DNA of 6,539 nt from Bifidobacterium sp. UBA6881. GTDB lineage: Bacteria > Actinomycetota > Actinomycetes > Actinomycetales > Bifidobacteriaceae. The number at the start of each line of letters is the position of its first letter. The first letter of the stretch is position 1. Shown one piece after another: positions 1 through 5,301 of the stretch. A program made the position numbers and the translations under genes. The notes below the pieces were generated by a model that did no database searches, was not told where the DNA came from, and was given only the letters and a program-made list of their open reading frames with translations. Where the stretch lies: NCBI GenBank assembly GCA_002451435.1, contig DKCF01000031.1, forward strand, positions 10,976 to 17,514, read 5' to 3'.

Positions 1-126
1 TCCGACGCTGATGAGTCCGAACGGACAGATGACGAGTCTGAAGAAACGGACGGCGAGTCCGAAGGAACGGAGGAATCCTCCGATTCCGATGAAACGGACG
101 AAAGCGGCAAGAAGGAGGCCGAATGA
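1..126 (+). CDS. C-terminal end of an unidentified protein with an acidic repeat tail (5' partial)
   Basis: An open frame enters from the left edge and ends at TGA 124-126, giving 41 residues. Almost all are Ser, Asp, Glu, Thr or Gly. Residues 5-25 form three heptads, ESERTDD, ESEETDG and ESEGTEE, encoded by a 21-bp tandem repeat, followed by a looser Ser/Asp/Glu run and the ending GKKEAE. Such a tail is normally disordered; nothing of the catalytic or structural part of the protein lies in the window, so its function cannot be named. The frame is accepted as coding because it ends exactly at the start of the next gene (TGATG overlap) and because the next gene's ribosome binding site lies inside it, which is typical of translationally coupled operon genes. 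Confidence 0.75.
   Translation, partial: SDADESERTDDESEETDGESEGTEESSDSDETDESGKKEAE
13..75 (+). repeat. 21-bp tandem repeat, three copies, in frame
   Basis: Three 21-bp units start at 13, 34 and 55. Each opens with GAGTCCGAA or GAGTCTGAA and encodes the heptad E-S-E-x-T-[DE]-[DGE]. The units differ mainly in their second halves. A fourth, degraded stretch with the same codon vocabulary follows at 76-111. The unit length keeps the reading frame if copies are gained or lost. Confidence 0.7.
112..118 (+). promoter_or_regulatory. Ribosome binding site of the lipoprotein gene
   Basis: AAGGAGG is a full anti-Shine-Dalgarno match inside the end of the upstream gene. Two consecutive ATG codons follow at 123 and 126, with spacers of 4 and 7 bases. 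The 7-base spacer favours 126 as the true start. Confidence 0.75.
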
Positions 127-1127
127 TGGGGAAGCGTTTCCATATGGTCGCGGCTGCCATGCTTGCCGCGGGTCTGGTCATCGGCATGGGCGGATGCGAA
201 GGGCAGTTGCCCACGCCGTCCGCCGCGTCATCGCAGAAGCCGGTGCCGAATCTGACGGAACGGCAAGAGAAGACGATCCGCACGAATATCGTCAAAACGC
301 TGGATCAGCTCAACGCGAACCGCGACACCGACAATCTCTCGACGGTTCTGGAAGGCCCTGAACTCGACATCCGCACCAGCGAACTGAACGTGGCGAAGGC
401 GACCAACAATCTCGACCGGAAGACCACGATTCCGACAGGTCTGGCCCAGGCGGTGATCTCCACCGATTCCGGCTGGCCGCGCACGATATTCTCCATCACC
501 TCGACCACCGAAGACCAGCAGTCCAAACGTCTGTTGGTGCTGAAGCAGGATTCCGCCCACCAGAACTACAAACTGTGGGGCGTCGCGAGACTGTTCTCCG
601 GCGTGAAGATGCCGAGCTTCGAAATCGCCAGCACCGGCAGCCAGCAGGGCTCAGCCGACGATTCCGGCCTCGTGATGAAGCCCAAGGAAGCCGTCGCGGC
701 CTACGCCGATCTGCTGCAGAACAACGCGAACAGCAAGTACGCCTCCCAATTCGCCGATGACGATTTGCGCACCAAACTCGAGGCGCTGACCGAACAGGTG
801 CAGAAGGCCATGGAATTGAACGCCGGCACGCAGCAGCAGACGTTCACGCCGGTGGAGGACGCGATGTGCGTGATGCGCACCGCCGATGGCGGCGATCTGG
901 TCGTGGCGCAGATCGATTCCGAATGGACCCGTGCGGCTGGCGAGGGACGAGAATCCCAGCCGGCCTCCGATGCGGAAAAGGCGCTGTTCGGTGACGGCAC
1001 GGCCACGAGCACCATGAAGACCACGTATGTGAACGTGGTGGCGCTGTACATTCCGCAGGCCGGTCACGGCGCGAAGATCACCGCGGTCGGTTCCGAACGG
1101 CAGCCGGTGAAGGTCGAGGCGCTCTGA
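126..1127 (+). CDS. Predicted secreted lipoprotein of unknown function
   Basis: The protein is 333 residues long from ATG 126; an ATG one codon earlier (123) would add one Met. The N-terminus has a short basic start (GKR), a hydrophobic core at residues 8-22 (VAAAMLAAGLVIG) and a Cys at 24 in the context MGGC. This looks like a lipoprotein signal with a slightly unusual Met at -3, so the mature protein would be lipid-anchored on the outer face of the membrane. A linker rich in Pro, Ser and Gln follows, then a mixed alpha/beta extracellular region of about 290 residues. One other Cys lies in the motif AMCVMRTADGG. No enzyme motif or known domain is recognised. The gene overlaps the preceding gene by one base and lies 45 bases before the thioredoxin-like gene on the same strand, so the three may be co-transcribed. 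Coding status is secure; function is unknown. Confidence 0.85.
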   Translation: MGKRFHMVAAAMLAAGLVIGMGGCEGQLPTPSAASSQKPVPNLTERQEKTIRTNIVKTLDQLNANRDTDNLSTVLEGPELDIRTSELNVAKATNNLDRKTTIPTGLAQAVISTDSGWPRTIFSITSTTEDQQSKRLLVLKQDSAHQNYKLWGVARLFSGVKMPSFEIASTGSQQGSADDSGLVMKPKEAVAAYADLLQNNANSKYASQFADDDLRTKLEALTEQVQKAMELNAGTQQQTFTPVEDAMCVMRTADGGDLVVAQIDSEWTRAAGEGRESQPASDAEKALFGDGTATSTMKTTYVNVVALYIPQAGHGAKITAVGSERQPVKVEAL

Positions 1128-1160
1128 CGCTCGTCTTCGCTGAATGTATTGATTGTTGAC

Positions 1161-1167
1161 AGGGAGG
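1161..1167 (+). promoter_or_regulatory. Ribosome binding site fixing the start of the thioredoxin-like gene
   Basis: AGGGAGG lies 5 bases before ATG 1173. The in-frame TTG at 1149 lies upstream of this site and has none of its own, so 1173 is preferred. Confidence 0.75.
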
Positions 1168-1172
1168 CATAT

Positions 1173-2141
1173 ATGGCAGAACAAAAGCCATTCAATCCAG
1201 GGGTTTCGTTGGCGGGAGCCGTCGATTTGGAGGCACTCAAGCATCAGGTGAAGGCGGAGCCGGGCCAGGCCGGCGGCGCGCCGGCCGCGGGCGGCTACGT
1301 CATCGATACGACGGAGGGCACGTTCCAGGCGATGGTGCAGACTTCGGCCACGTTCCCGATTCTGCTGCTGTTGTGGGTGCCCACCGACGACCGCCTGTTC
1401 GACATGGCCCGCAAGCTGGGCGAAGCGGTGAACAAGCTGAACGGCCAGATTCAGCTGTCGCGTATCGACATCGCCTCCAGCCCGTCAATCGCCCAGGCGT
1501 TCCAGGTGCAGGGCGCTCCGGCGTTGTTCGGATTGATCGGCGGCCGTCCGATGCCGATTCTGCAGGGACTGCCGTCCGACGAGGAACTGCAGCAGATCAC
1601 CGATACGGTGATTCCGAAGCTGATCGCGGCGGCGCAGCAGGCCGGCGTGACCGGTTCCGCCCCGTATTCGGGCGATCCGGATTCCGACGCGGCGAATTCC
1701 GCATCCGCGGCCAGCGCCCAGGACGAGGTTCCTCCGGAACATCAGGAGGCCTATATGCTTGCCCAGCAGGGCGATTACGCAGGTGCCGCGGAAGCCTACG
1801 CGAAAGTGCTGGAGGCCGATCCGAACGATGCACGCGCGGCCCGTGAGCACGCGAAGGCGTTGCTGCTGGCCCGTTCCGCGAATGCGAACGTGCGTGAGGT
1901 GCGTGCCGCCGCGGCCGACAATCCGGGTGACGTGAACGCGCAGCTCGCCGTCGCCGATGTCGATATGATCGGCGGCCAGATCCAGGACGCGTTCGACCGT
2001 CTGCTCGATTTCGTCGCGGATGGGCACAAGGCCGACATCGAGCCGGTGCGCCAGCGTCTGCTGGAGTACTTCACGATTCCGGAGCCGACCGACGAACGTC
2101 TGAAGCGCGCTCGCCGCCGTCTGGCCACGTTGCTGTACTAG
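1173..2141 (+). CDS. Thioredoxin-fold and TPR protein, YbbN/CnoX-like co-chaperone family
   Basis: The protein is 322 residues long. After a flexible N-terminus (1-40) comes a thioredoxin-like domain at about 41-155. It has the hydrophobic strand ILLLLW ending at W68, the strand QLSRIDI, and the GAPALFG loop whose P116 matches the cis-proline of thioredoxins. Where thioredoxins have WCxxC this protein has W-V-P-T-D, and there is no cysteine anywhere in the chain, so it cannot do thiol-disulfide chemistry. A Ser/Ala/Asp-rich linker (160-186) leads to helical TPR-type repeats at about 189-290, for example QGDYAGAAEAYAKVLEADPND, and a basic C-terminus. Thioredoxin plus TPR is the architecture of E. 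coli YbbN/CnoX, a holdase that cooperates with GroEL and DnaK; actinobacteria carry similar proteins. A chaperone-adaptor role in the cytoplasm is inferred from that family. A hairpin terminator follows directly. Confidence 0.85.
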   Translation: MAEQKPFNPGVSLAGAVDLEALKHQVKAEPGQAGGAPAAGGYVIDTTEGTFQAMVQTSATFPILLLLWVPTDDRLFDMARKLGEAVNKLNGQIQLSRIDIASSPSIAQAFQVQGAPALFGLIGGRPMPILQGLPSDEELQQITDTVIPKLIAAAQQAGVTGSAPYSGDPDSDAANSASAASAQDEVPPEHQEAYMLAQQGDYAGAAEAYAKVLEADPNDARAAREHAKALLLARSANANVREVRAAAADNPGDVNAQLAVADVDMIGGQIQDAFDRLLDFVADGHKADIEPVRQRLLEYFTIPEPTDERLKRARRRLATLLY

Positions 2142-2214
2142 GACGTGCCAAGCTGCGACTCGCGCGTCCGCCGTTCCGTGCCGCACGGCCGCCGGATGTC
2201 GCGATGGATGCATG

Positions 2215-2252
2215 AAAGGTGGTGTGCCTGAAGGCGCACCACCTTTGTCGTT
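2215..2252 (+). terminator. Hairpin terminator after the thioredoxin/TPR gene
   Basis: A 14-bp stem, AAAGGTGGTGTGCC (2215-2228) with GGCGCACCACCTTT (2233-2246), closes a TGAA loop and contains one G-U pair. The downstream T tract is broken (TTTGTCGTT). Because the stem starts with AAA and ends with TTT it could also stop transcription from the convergent CYTH gene on the minus strand. Confidence 0.8.
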
Positions 2253-2425
2253 AAGAGCCATGTCCGGTGCATGATTGCCGTTTTCGGCGGTCGCGTCCAC
2301 GGTCATGATGCCGTAACCATGGTTTAGGGAATTTCGGTCATTTTCGGCCATATATGGGCGTCATGGGAATTCTGGCGGCTTCTCTGGCGCATGCCGACCT
2401 GTCGGTTTCCGCGGTCGCGGTCCGT
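2253..2425. other. Spacer without a recognisable gene
   Basis: This stretch lies between the terminator and the 3' end of the minus-strand CYTH gene. Open frames here are short or are shadows of the neighbours. Two perfect 10-bp palindromes are present, AACCATGGTT at 2315-2324 and CCATATATGG at 2348-2357. No promoter, hairpin terminator or RNA gene is evident. Confidence 0.6.
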
Positions 2426-3040
2426 TCACTCCATGCGATTGACGCCGAAGTAGTCGAGGAACCGCGGTCCATCCGTTTCGAGTTCCCGTTCGAAGTCCGC
2501 GCGCCATGCGGAATAGGGGTTCGCGGCCAATCCCTCGTTGCTGAACCGCGCTTGGTCGGTGATTTCCGTGACGCAGAATTTCGGGATGGCGAGATTGATG
2601 ACCGGACCGATGCGTTCCGCCTCGGCGATGATGAGCGGGGCATTGGCCCCTCCGAACACGTCGATGTTCCACCCGTCTTCTTCGATCCAATCGGTGAAAC
2701 GGTTTTTGATGGTCACCTCGCCGCCGCGCTTGATGAGCTCCGCGGCGATGCGCGCGTCGATGTCCCGGCTCGCCTCATATCGGGTTCCGCCCACCGAAGG
2801 GCCCTTCACGCTGATGGAGCCGGAGCGGAAATCGTCCTGATAGCGTTGCAGAATCTCCAAGGGCTGAAGATCGGGAGTCATGGCAAGCCGGACGTTCCGT
2901 GTCTTCAACCGGACGCGAAGCGCGTAACCGCCATCGTGCACATAGTAGCTTTGTATGATCAGCGTCGGGCTGTCCCAATCATCCAGCTCGATGGGCAGCG
3001 CGCGGCAGAAGAATCGACGTGTGTGCTCGAAATTGTCCAT
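2426..3040 (-). CDS. CYTH-domain protein (triphosphate tunnel enzyme family)
   Basis: The protein is 204 residues from the ATG at 3040. CYTH proteins form an eight-stranded tunnel that binds triphosphates and metal ions; members include class IV adenylate cyclases, thiamine triphosphatases and inorganic triphosphatases. Visible family features are FEHTRRFF (4-11), which corresponds to the N-terminal ExExK motif in degenerate form; GYALRVRL with R42 and R44; SVKGPSVGGTRYEA with K79, R87 and E89; K112 and R114; DGWNIDVF with D127; APLIIAEAE with E140 and E142; and TEITDQARFSN with E159 and R165. The frame is open upstream to 3181, but the family motif starts right at the N-terminus chosen here, and a -10-like TACACT lies between the two starts. 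The Shine-Dalgarno match is weak. The substrate cannot be told from sequence. The gene is monocistronic and divergent from the tRNA. Confidence 0.85.
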   Translation of the reverse strand: MDNFEHTRRFFCRALPIELDDWDSPTLIIQSYYVHDGGYALRVRLKTRNVRLAMTPDLQPLEILQRYQDDFRSGSISVKGPSVGGTRYEASRDIDARIAAELIKRGGEVTIKNRFTDWIEEDGWNIDVFGGANAPLIIAEAERIGPVINLAIPKFCVTEITDQARFSNEGLAANPYSAWRADFERELETDGPRFLDYFGVNRME

Positions 3041-3068
3041 GATGTGTCCAAACTTTGCTCCTAGCGTC

Positions 3069-3074
3069 AGTGTA
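3069..3074 (-). promoter_or_regulatory. Possible -10 box of the CYTH gene
   Basis: On the minus strand TACACT lies 28 bases upstream of the ATG at 3040. No good -35 is seen at the right distance (TGTGAT at 17 bases). If used, transcription would start around 3062, downstream of the alternative ATG at 3079, which supports the shorter protein. Confidence 0.3.
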
Positions 3075-3163
3075 GCCATATACGCCGGTAAATCACAGTG
3101 ATGTCGGAAGCTTCGGTCTGCGTGTTGTTTTGGACTTCGTGTCGCTTCCGCGCGGCGAGCGTG

Positions 3164-3169
3164 TAAAGT
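3164..3169 (+). promoter_or_regulatory. Possible -10 box of the tRNA-Arg gene
   Basis: TAAAGT ends 12 bases before the mature 5' end of the tRNA, a position compatible with a short leader. No -35 of good match is visible at 16-18 bases upstream, so the assignment is weak. Confidence 0.3.
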
Positions 3170-3181
3170 AGATTGCTGCAC

Positions 3182-3257
3182 GGGTTTGTAGCTCAGCGGA
3201 TAGAGCGTCTGTCTCCGGAACAGAAGGTCGTGGGTTCGATCCCCATCAAGCCCACCA
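3182..3257 (+). tRNA. tRNA-Arg(CCG), CCA encoded
   Basis: A full cloverleaf can be drawn. The acceptor stem GGGTTTG/CAAGCCC (3182-3188 with 3247-3253) has one G-U pair. The D arm is GCTC/GAGC (3191-3194, 3203-3206). The anticodon stem TCTGT/ACAGA (3208-3212, 3220-3224) encloses loop CTCCGGA with anticodon CCG at 3215-3217. The T arm GTGGG/CCCAT (3230-3234, 3242-3246) has loop TTCGATC. The discriminator is A3254 and the CCA end (3255-3257) is encoded. Anticodon CCG reads the arginine codon CGG. No intron or broken pair is seen. Confidence 0.97.
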
Positions 3258-3263
3258 GAGGCT

Positions 3264-3300
3264 CCGCGCCCATCGACATCCGTCGGTGGGCGCGGTTTTT
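3264..3300 (+). terminator. Intrinsic terminator of tRNA-Arg
   Basis: The stem is CCGCGCCCATCGAC (3264-3277) with GTCGGTGGGCGCGG (3282-3295): 14 bp with one G-U pair, loop ATCC, followed directly by five T. It starts seven bases after the tRNA CCA end, so the tRNA is transcribed alone and ridA needs its own promoter. Confidence 0.95.
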
Positions 3301-3434
3301 ATATGTGGCTCGCATGTGATTCATGCCAAGCGGCCCGCTTCGTTTCCTATGGCTCGTGTGGTTCATTCCACGCGGTTCATACCGGCCCGTATCGATTCAT
3401 GGAAGCCTGCGATGCCGTTCCCCATTCGCATGGG

Positions 3435-3440
3435 TACACT
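3435..3440 (+). promoter_or_regulatory. Possible -10 box of ridA
   Basis: TACACT is preceded at 17 bases by ATGCCG (3412-3417), a weak -35. It would give a leader of about 30 bases before ATG 3480. The rest of 3301-3434 holds no gene and contains several scattered TTCAT repeats and two short inverted repeats (3312-3326, 3355-3374). Confidence 0.35.
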
Positions 3441-3466
3441 TTGAGTACGCGAATACCCTCGTACAT

Positions 3467-3473
3467 AAGGAGA
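3467..3473 (+). promoter_or_regulatory. Ribosome binding site of ridA
   Basis: AAGGAGA sits 6 bases before ATG 3480. It decides against the in-frame upstream ATG at 3303, which would add 59 residues unlike any RidA protein. Confidence 0.8.
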
Positions 3474-3479
3474 AGCATC

Positions 3480-3869
3480 ATGAGCAACAAGCTGGAAGCA
3501 GTGGCGACCTCCGAGGCTCCGGCGGCGCTCGGCGCATACAGCCAGGCGGTGAAGGCCAACGGATTCGTGTTCGTCTCCGGCCAGCTGGGCATCAACCCGG
3601 CCACCGGCGAACTGGCCGGAGCCAGCGCCGGCGAACAGGCCGCGCAGGCGCTGAAGAACATCAAGAACATCCTCGACGCATCGGGAAGCGGCCTGGAGAA
3701 CGTGTGCCGCGCCACCATCTACCTGAAGAACGTCGATGACTTCCACGAGGTGGATGATGTGTACGCGAAGACGTTCACCGGTTCCGTGAAGCCGGCCCGC
3801 GTGGCGTTCGGCGGCAACAACATCCCGAAGGGCGCGCTCGTCGAGATCGACGCCATCGCCGCGCTCTGA
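3480..3869 (+). CDS. ridA: RidA-family reactive intermediate (enamine/imine) deaminase
   Basis: The protein is 129 residues, the usual RidA length, and covers the whole family fold. RidA enzymes are cytoplasmic homotrimers that hydrolyse 2-aminoacrylate and related imines released by PLP enzymes such as threonine/serine dehydratase, giving keto acids and ammonia and so protecting other PLP enzymes. Family marks are EAPAALGAYSQAV (12-24), FVSGQLGINPATGEL (31-45), NVCRATIYLKNVDDF (74-88), KPARVAF (104-110) and VEIDAIA at the end. By alignment with E. coli RidA, Y20, S33, R107 and E122 match the active-site Tyr17, Ser30, Arg105 and Glu120; the arginine is the hallmark of the active RidA subgroup. 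The cysteine two residues after this arginine in E. coli is absent here. The gene stands alone between the tRNA terminator and a convergent GDPD gene. Activity is inferred from conserved residues. Confidence 0.93.
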   Translation: MSNKLEAVATSEAPAALGAYSQAVKANGFVFVSGQLGINPATGELAGASAGEQAAQALKNIKNILDASGSGLENVCRATIYLKNVDDFHEVDDVYAKTFTGSVKPARVAFGGNNIPKGALVEIDAIAAL

Positions 3870-3921
3870 GCGATGTTACCGGGCGGACGGTCGCTTCCTG
3901 CCGACGTTCGCCGAAATTCCT

Positions 3922-3965
3922 GTGATTCGGGTTCGCATGCCATGCGGCGTGCGGACCCGAATCAC
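3922..3965. terminator. Large hairpin between convergent ridA and GDPD genes, probable terminator
   Basis: The arms GTGATTCGGGTTCGCATGC (3922-3940) and GCGTGCGGACCCGAATCAC (3947-3965) pair over 19 bp with two G-U pairs and a six-base loop, CATGCG. It lies 52 bases after the ridA stop and 41 bases beyond the GDPD stop, where a two-way terminator is expected. Neither side has a real T tract, so it may act as a transcript-end stabiliser or a Rho-type stop instead. A further GTGATTC copy at 4002-4008 could compete for the second arm. Confidence 0.55.
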
Positions 3966-4006
3966 GTATATGCGCTATTCGGCGCGATTTACATGATTCG
4001 TGTGAT

Positions 4007-5044
4007 TCACGCGGCTTGCCGGTCCTGCCGGTTCTGCGCGCCGTCGCGCGGCGATTGCACGGATCGCGGCATGGACGGCGTGGAACGCTTCGTGCGTGGC
4101 GTGGAACGGTTCGCACGCGGCTTGGAATCCTCGGAATCCGGCCGTCGTGTCACGGCGCGCGGAGCCTGTTCGACATGCGTGGAATCATGGTCGAGATATG
4201 CGCGCACCGAAGGAACCGCATCGTGCATGCTGTCGCTGAGCAATCCACGCGCGCCCAACCGCAGCGCGCGGCACACGTCGTACCGGTCATCCGCCTTGCC
4301 GACGTACACGGCGACGCCGTGCGCCCGCGCGCCGCGCATGAACCGACGGGTGACCTCACGGGAGCGGATCACCACGAAGTCCATGCGCTGACGCCAATCC
4401 ACCTGCTCCGCCCGGCCGCTCAGGCACCAGCCGACCTTCCAACGCGGATGCCGCGCCAAAATCAGATCCACCGCCCGGCGGCTCGTCGACATGAACATCG
4501 CGCGGCGGGCGAATCCCGTCCGCCGGACGGTTCCATCCACGATGCGCACCAGACGCGCCGCATGGCGGTCATCGGTCTTCATGTCGAGCAGCAGGCCCAG
4601 ATGATCGTTCGACCGCTCGGCGGTCCTGATGGCCTGGACCAGCGACGGCACATGAAAGTCATCGTTCGGCATCCGCCGCGTATCCATCGGCATGGAGGAA
4701 AGCCGACGGAACGTCAGCCGGTTGATCCTCCGATTGACGCCATCGCACGATAGCCGGCCCGTCGCACGGTCGTGGAACACCACCGGCCTGCCATCGGCGG
4801 TCAGCCGCACGTCGATCTCCGCGTAATCGGCATGCGCCCTGCCGGCCGCGCGAATCGATTGCAACGAATTCTCGGGCGCATGGTCGGTGTCGCCGCGATG
4901 CGCGATGATGACCGGACCGTGCTGGCGACGCGGCGCGGAATCCGCAAGCGCGTCATCGGCGCGAATCCACGCCGCATGGGCGAACAGCATTCCCGCCACG
5001 ACCAGCAGCGCCATGAATATTCCATGGAAACCATGCCTGAGCAT
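4007..5044 (-). CDS. Secreted or membrane-anchored glycerophosphodiester phosphodiesterase (GDPD family)
   Basis: The protein is 345 residues from the ATG at 5044. The enzyme family hydrolyses glycerophosphodiesters to glycerol-3-phosphate and an alcohol. Residues 8-25 are hydrophobic, with a possible signal peptidase site after AHA (22-24), so the domain should lie outside the membrane. GDPD marks are IIAHRGDTDHAPENS with H49, R50, G51, E59 and N60; AEIDVRLTADG with metal ligands E77 and D79; and VVFHD with the second catalytic His at 91. The usual IEIK appears as LLLDMK (D154 in place of Glu). The late W-T-V-N strand is replaced by AVYVGKADD, and the ending GARGLLSDSMHDAV matches the usual G-x-x-G-x-x-T/S-D pattern. 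After about residue 290 a 55-residue basic, Ser/Pro/Arg-rich tail replaces the normal end. The start at 5062 is possible, but AGAAGG before 5044 is better. Activity is likely; the substrate is unknown. Confidence 0.88.
   Translation of the reverse strand: MLRHGFHGIFMALLVVAGMLFAHAAWIRADDALADSAPRRQHGPVIIAHRGDTDHAPENSLQSIRAAGRAHADYAEIDVRLTADGRPVVFHDRATGRLSCDGVNRRINRLTFRRLSSMPMDTRRMPNDDFHVPSLVQAIRTAERSNDHLGLLLDMKTDDRHAARLVRIVDGTVRRTGFARRAMFMSTSRRAVDLILARHPRWKVGWCLSGRAEQVDWRQRMDFVVIRSREVTRRFMRGARAHGVAVYVGKADDRYDVCRALRLGARGLLSDSMHDAVPSVRAYLDHDSTHVEQAPRAVTRRPDSEDSKPRANRSTPRTKRSTPSMPRSVQSPRDGAQNRQDRQAA
4077..4139 (-). repeat. 21-bp tandem repeat in the GDPD C-terminal tail
   Basis: Read on the plus strand, the units begin GGCGTGGAACG at 4077 and 4098 and share most bases over 21 positions. 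A third unit at 4119 is degenerate (GGCTTGGAATCC). On the coding strand they give basic heptads seen as NRSTPRT-KRSTPSM. Copy changes would keep the frame. Confidence 0.65.
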
Positions 5045-5050
5045 AATCGG

Positions 5051-5056
5051 CCTTCT
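5051..5056 (-). promoter_or_regulatory. Ribosome binding site of the GDPD gene
   Basis: On the minus strand AGAAGG lies 6 bases before ATG 5044. The alternative ATG at 5062 has only a GGGGAA 4 bases upstream, so the shorter form is preferred. Confidence 0.6.
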
Positions 5057-5076
5057 TTGCATGACGTTCCCCGACG

Positions 5077-5123
5077 GAGCCCATCGAATCGCATCCGATG
5101 ACGGATTCGATGAAGATGGGCTC
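5077..5123 (-). other. Foldable 5' leader of the GDPD transcript (nested inverted repeats)
   Basis: Perfect 9-bp arms GAGCCCATC (5077-5085) and GATGGGCTC (5115-5123) enclose a second perfect 9-bp pair, CATCGAATC (5082-5090) with GATTCGATG (5104-5112). The two pairings share bases 5082-5085, so they exclude each other. TCGATGAAGA is also directly repeated at 5107-5116 and 5122-5131. All of it falls in the predicted untranslated leader. Confidence 0.45.
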
Positions 5124-5139
5124 GATGAAGAGGAACCAA

Positions 5140-5168
5140 ACGATACACGGCACAGTATGCGACGGCAA
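5140..5168 (-). promoter_or_regulatory. Predicted promoter of the GDPD gene
   Basis: On the minus strand a -35 TTGCCG (5163-5168) is followed after exactly 17 bases by a -10 TATCGT (5140-5145). Each box matches four of six consensus positions. Transcription would start near 5133, leaving a leader of about 90 bases. Confidence 0.5.
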
Positions 5169-5204
5169 TCTCAAAACGGATGCGCGCCATACGATATGTG
5201 AACC

Positions 5205-5222
5205 CGGAATCCGATGATTCCG
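5205..5222. promoter_or_regulatory. Inverted repeat over the permease -35 region, candidate operator
   Basis: The perfect 7-bp arms CGGAATC (5205-5211) and GATTCCG (5216-5222) flank CGAT. The element lies 9 bases upstream of the -10 box at 5232 and takes the place where a -35 would be, which suits a bound regulator of the permease gene. No specific regulator can be named. Confidence 0.45.
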
Positions 5223-5231
5223 AGGCTCCCG

Positions 5232-5237
5232 TATAGT
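5232..5237 (+). promoter_or_regulatory. Predicted -10 box of the permease gene
   Basis: TATAGT matches five of six consensus bases. No -35 of good match is found at 16-18 bases upstream, where an inverted repeat lies instead. The leader to ATG 5302 would be about 58 bases. Confidence 0.5.
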
Positions 5238-5286
5238 GGTGGTTTCGGGCGCCGGTCGAACGGAAGCCGTGCCCAGCCAAGTATTG

Positions 5287-5292
5287 AAGGAG
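5287..5292 (+). promoter_or_regulatory. Ribosome binding site of the permease gene
   Basis: AAGGAG lies 9 bases before ATG 5302 and supports this start over the in-frame ATG at residue 33, which has no such site. Confidence 0.7.
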
Positions 5293-5301
5293 CTGCCGCG
5301 C

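Noticed and set aside
1485..2351. A 288-codon minus-strand frame opposite the thioredoxin/TPR gene
   Set aside because: Its composition is Arg/Gly/His-rich without domains, and it reads through the terminator hairpin; it is a shadow frame.
2315..2357. Two 10-bp palindromes, AACCATGGTT and CCATATATGG, as operators
   Set aside because: They differ in sequence, are short, and no promoter or gene start lies next to them.
2354..3064. A 236-codon plus-strand frame over the CYTH gene
   Set aside because: The minus-strand product shows many CYTH family residues, while this frame shows none of any family.
3182..3300. tRNA-Arg as an attachment site for an integrated element
   Set aside because: tRNA genes are common integration sites, but no integrase, no repeated tRNA 3' end and no mobile genes are seen downstream in the window.
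3303..3400. Repeated TTCAT motifs and short inverted repeats before ridA as a riboswitch
   Set aside because: The stems are 5-7 bp and unrelated, with no known riboswitch core; they lie mostly upstream of the likely ridA promoter.
3303..3479. N-terminal extension of RidA by 59 residues
   Set aside because: The added part is Cys/His/Ser-rich and unlike RidA; a good ribosome binding site marks ATG 3480, and the resulting 129 residues is the normal family length.
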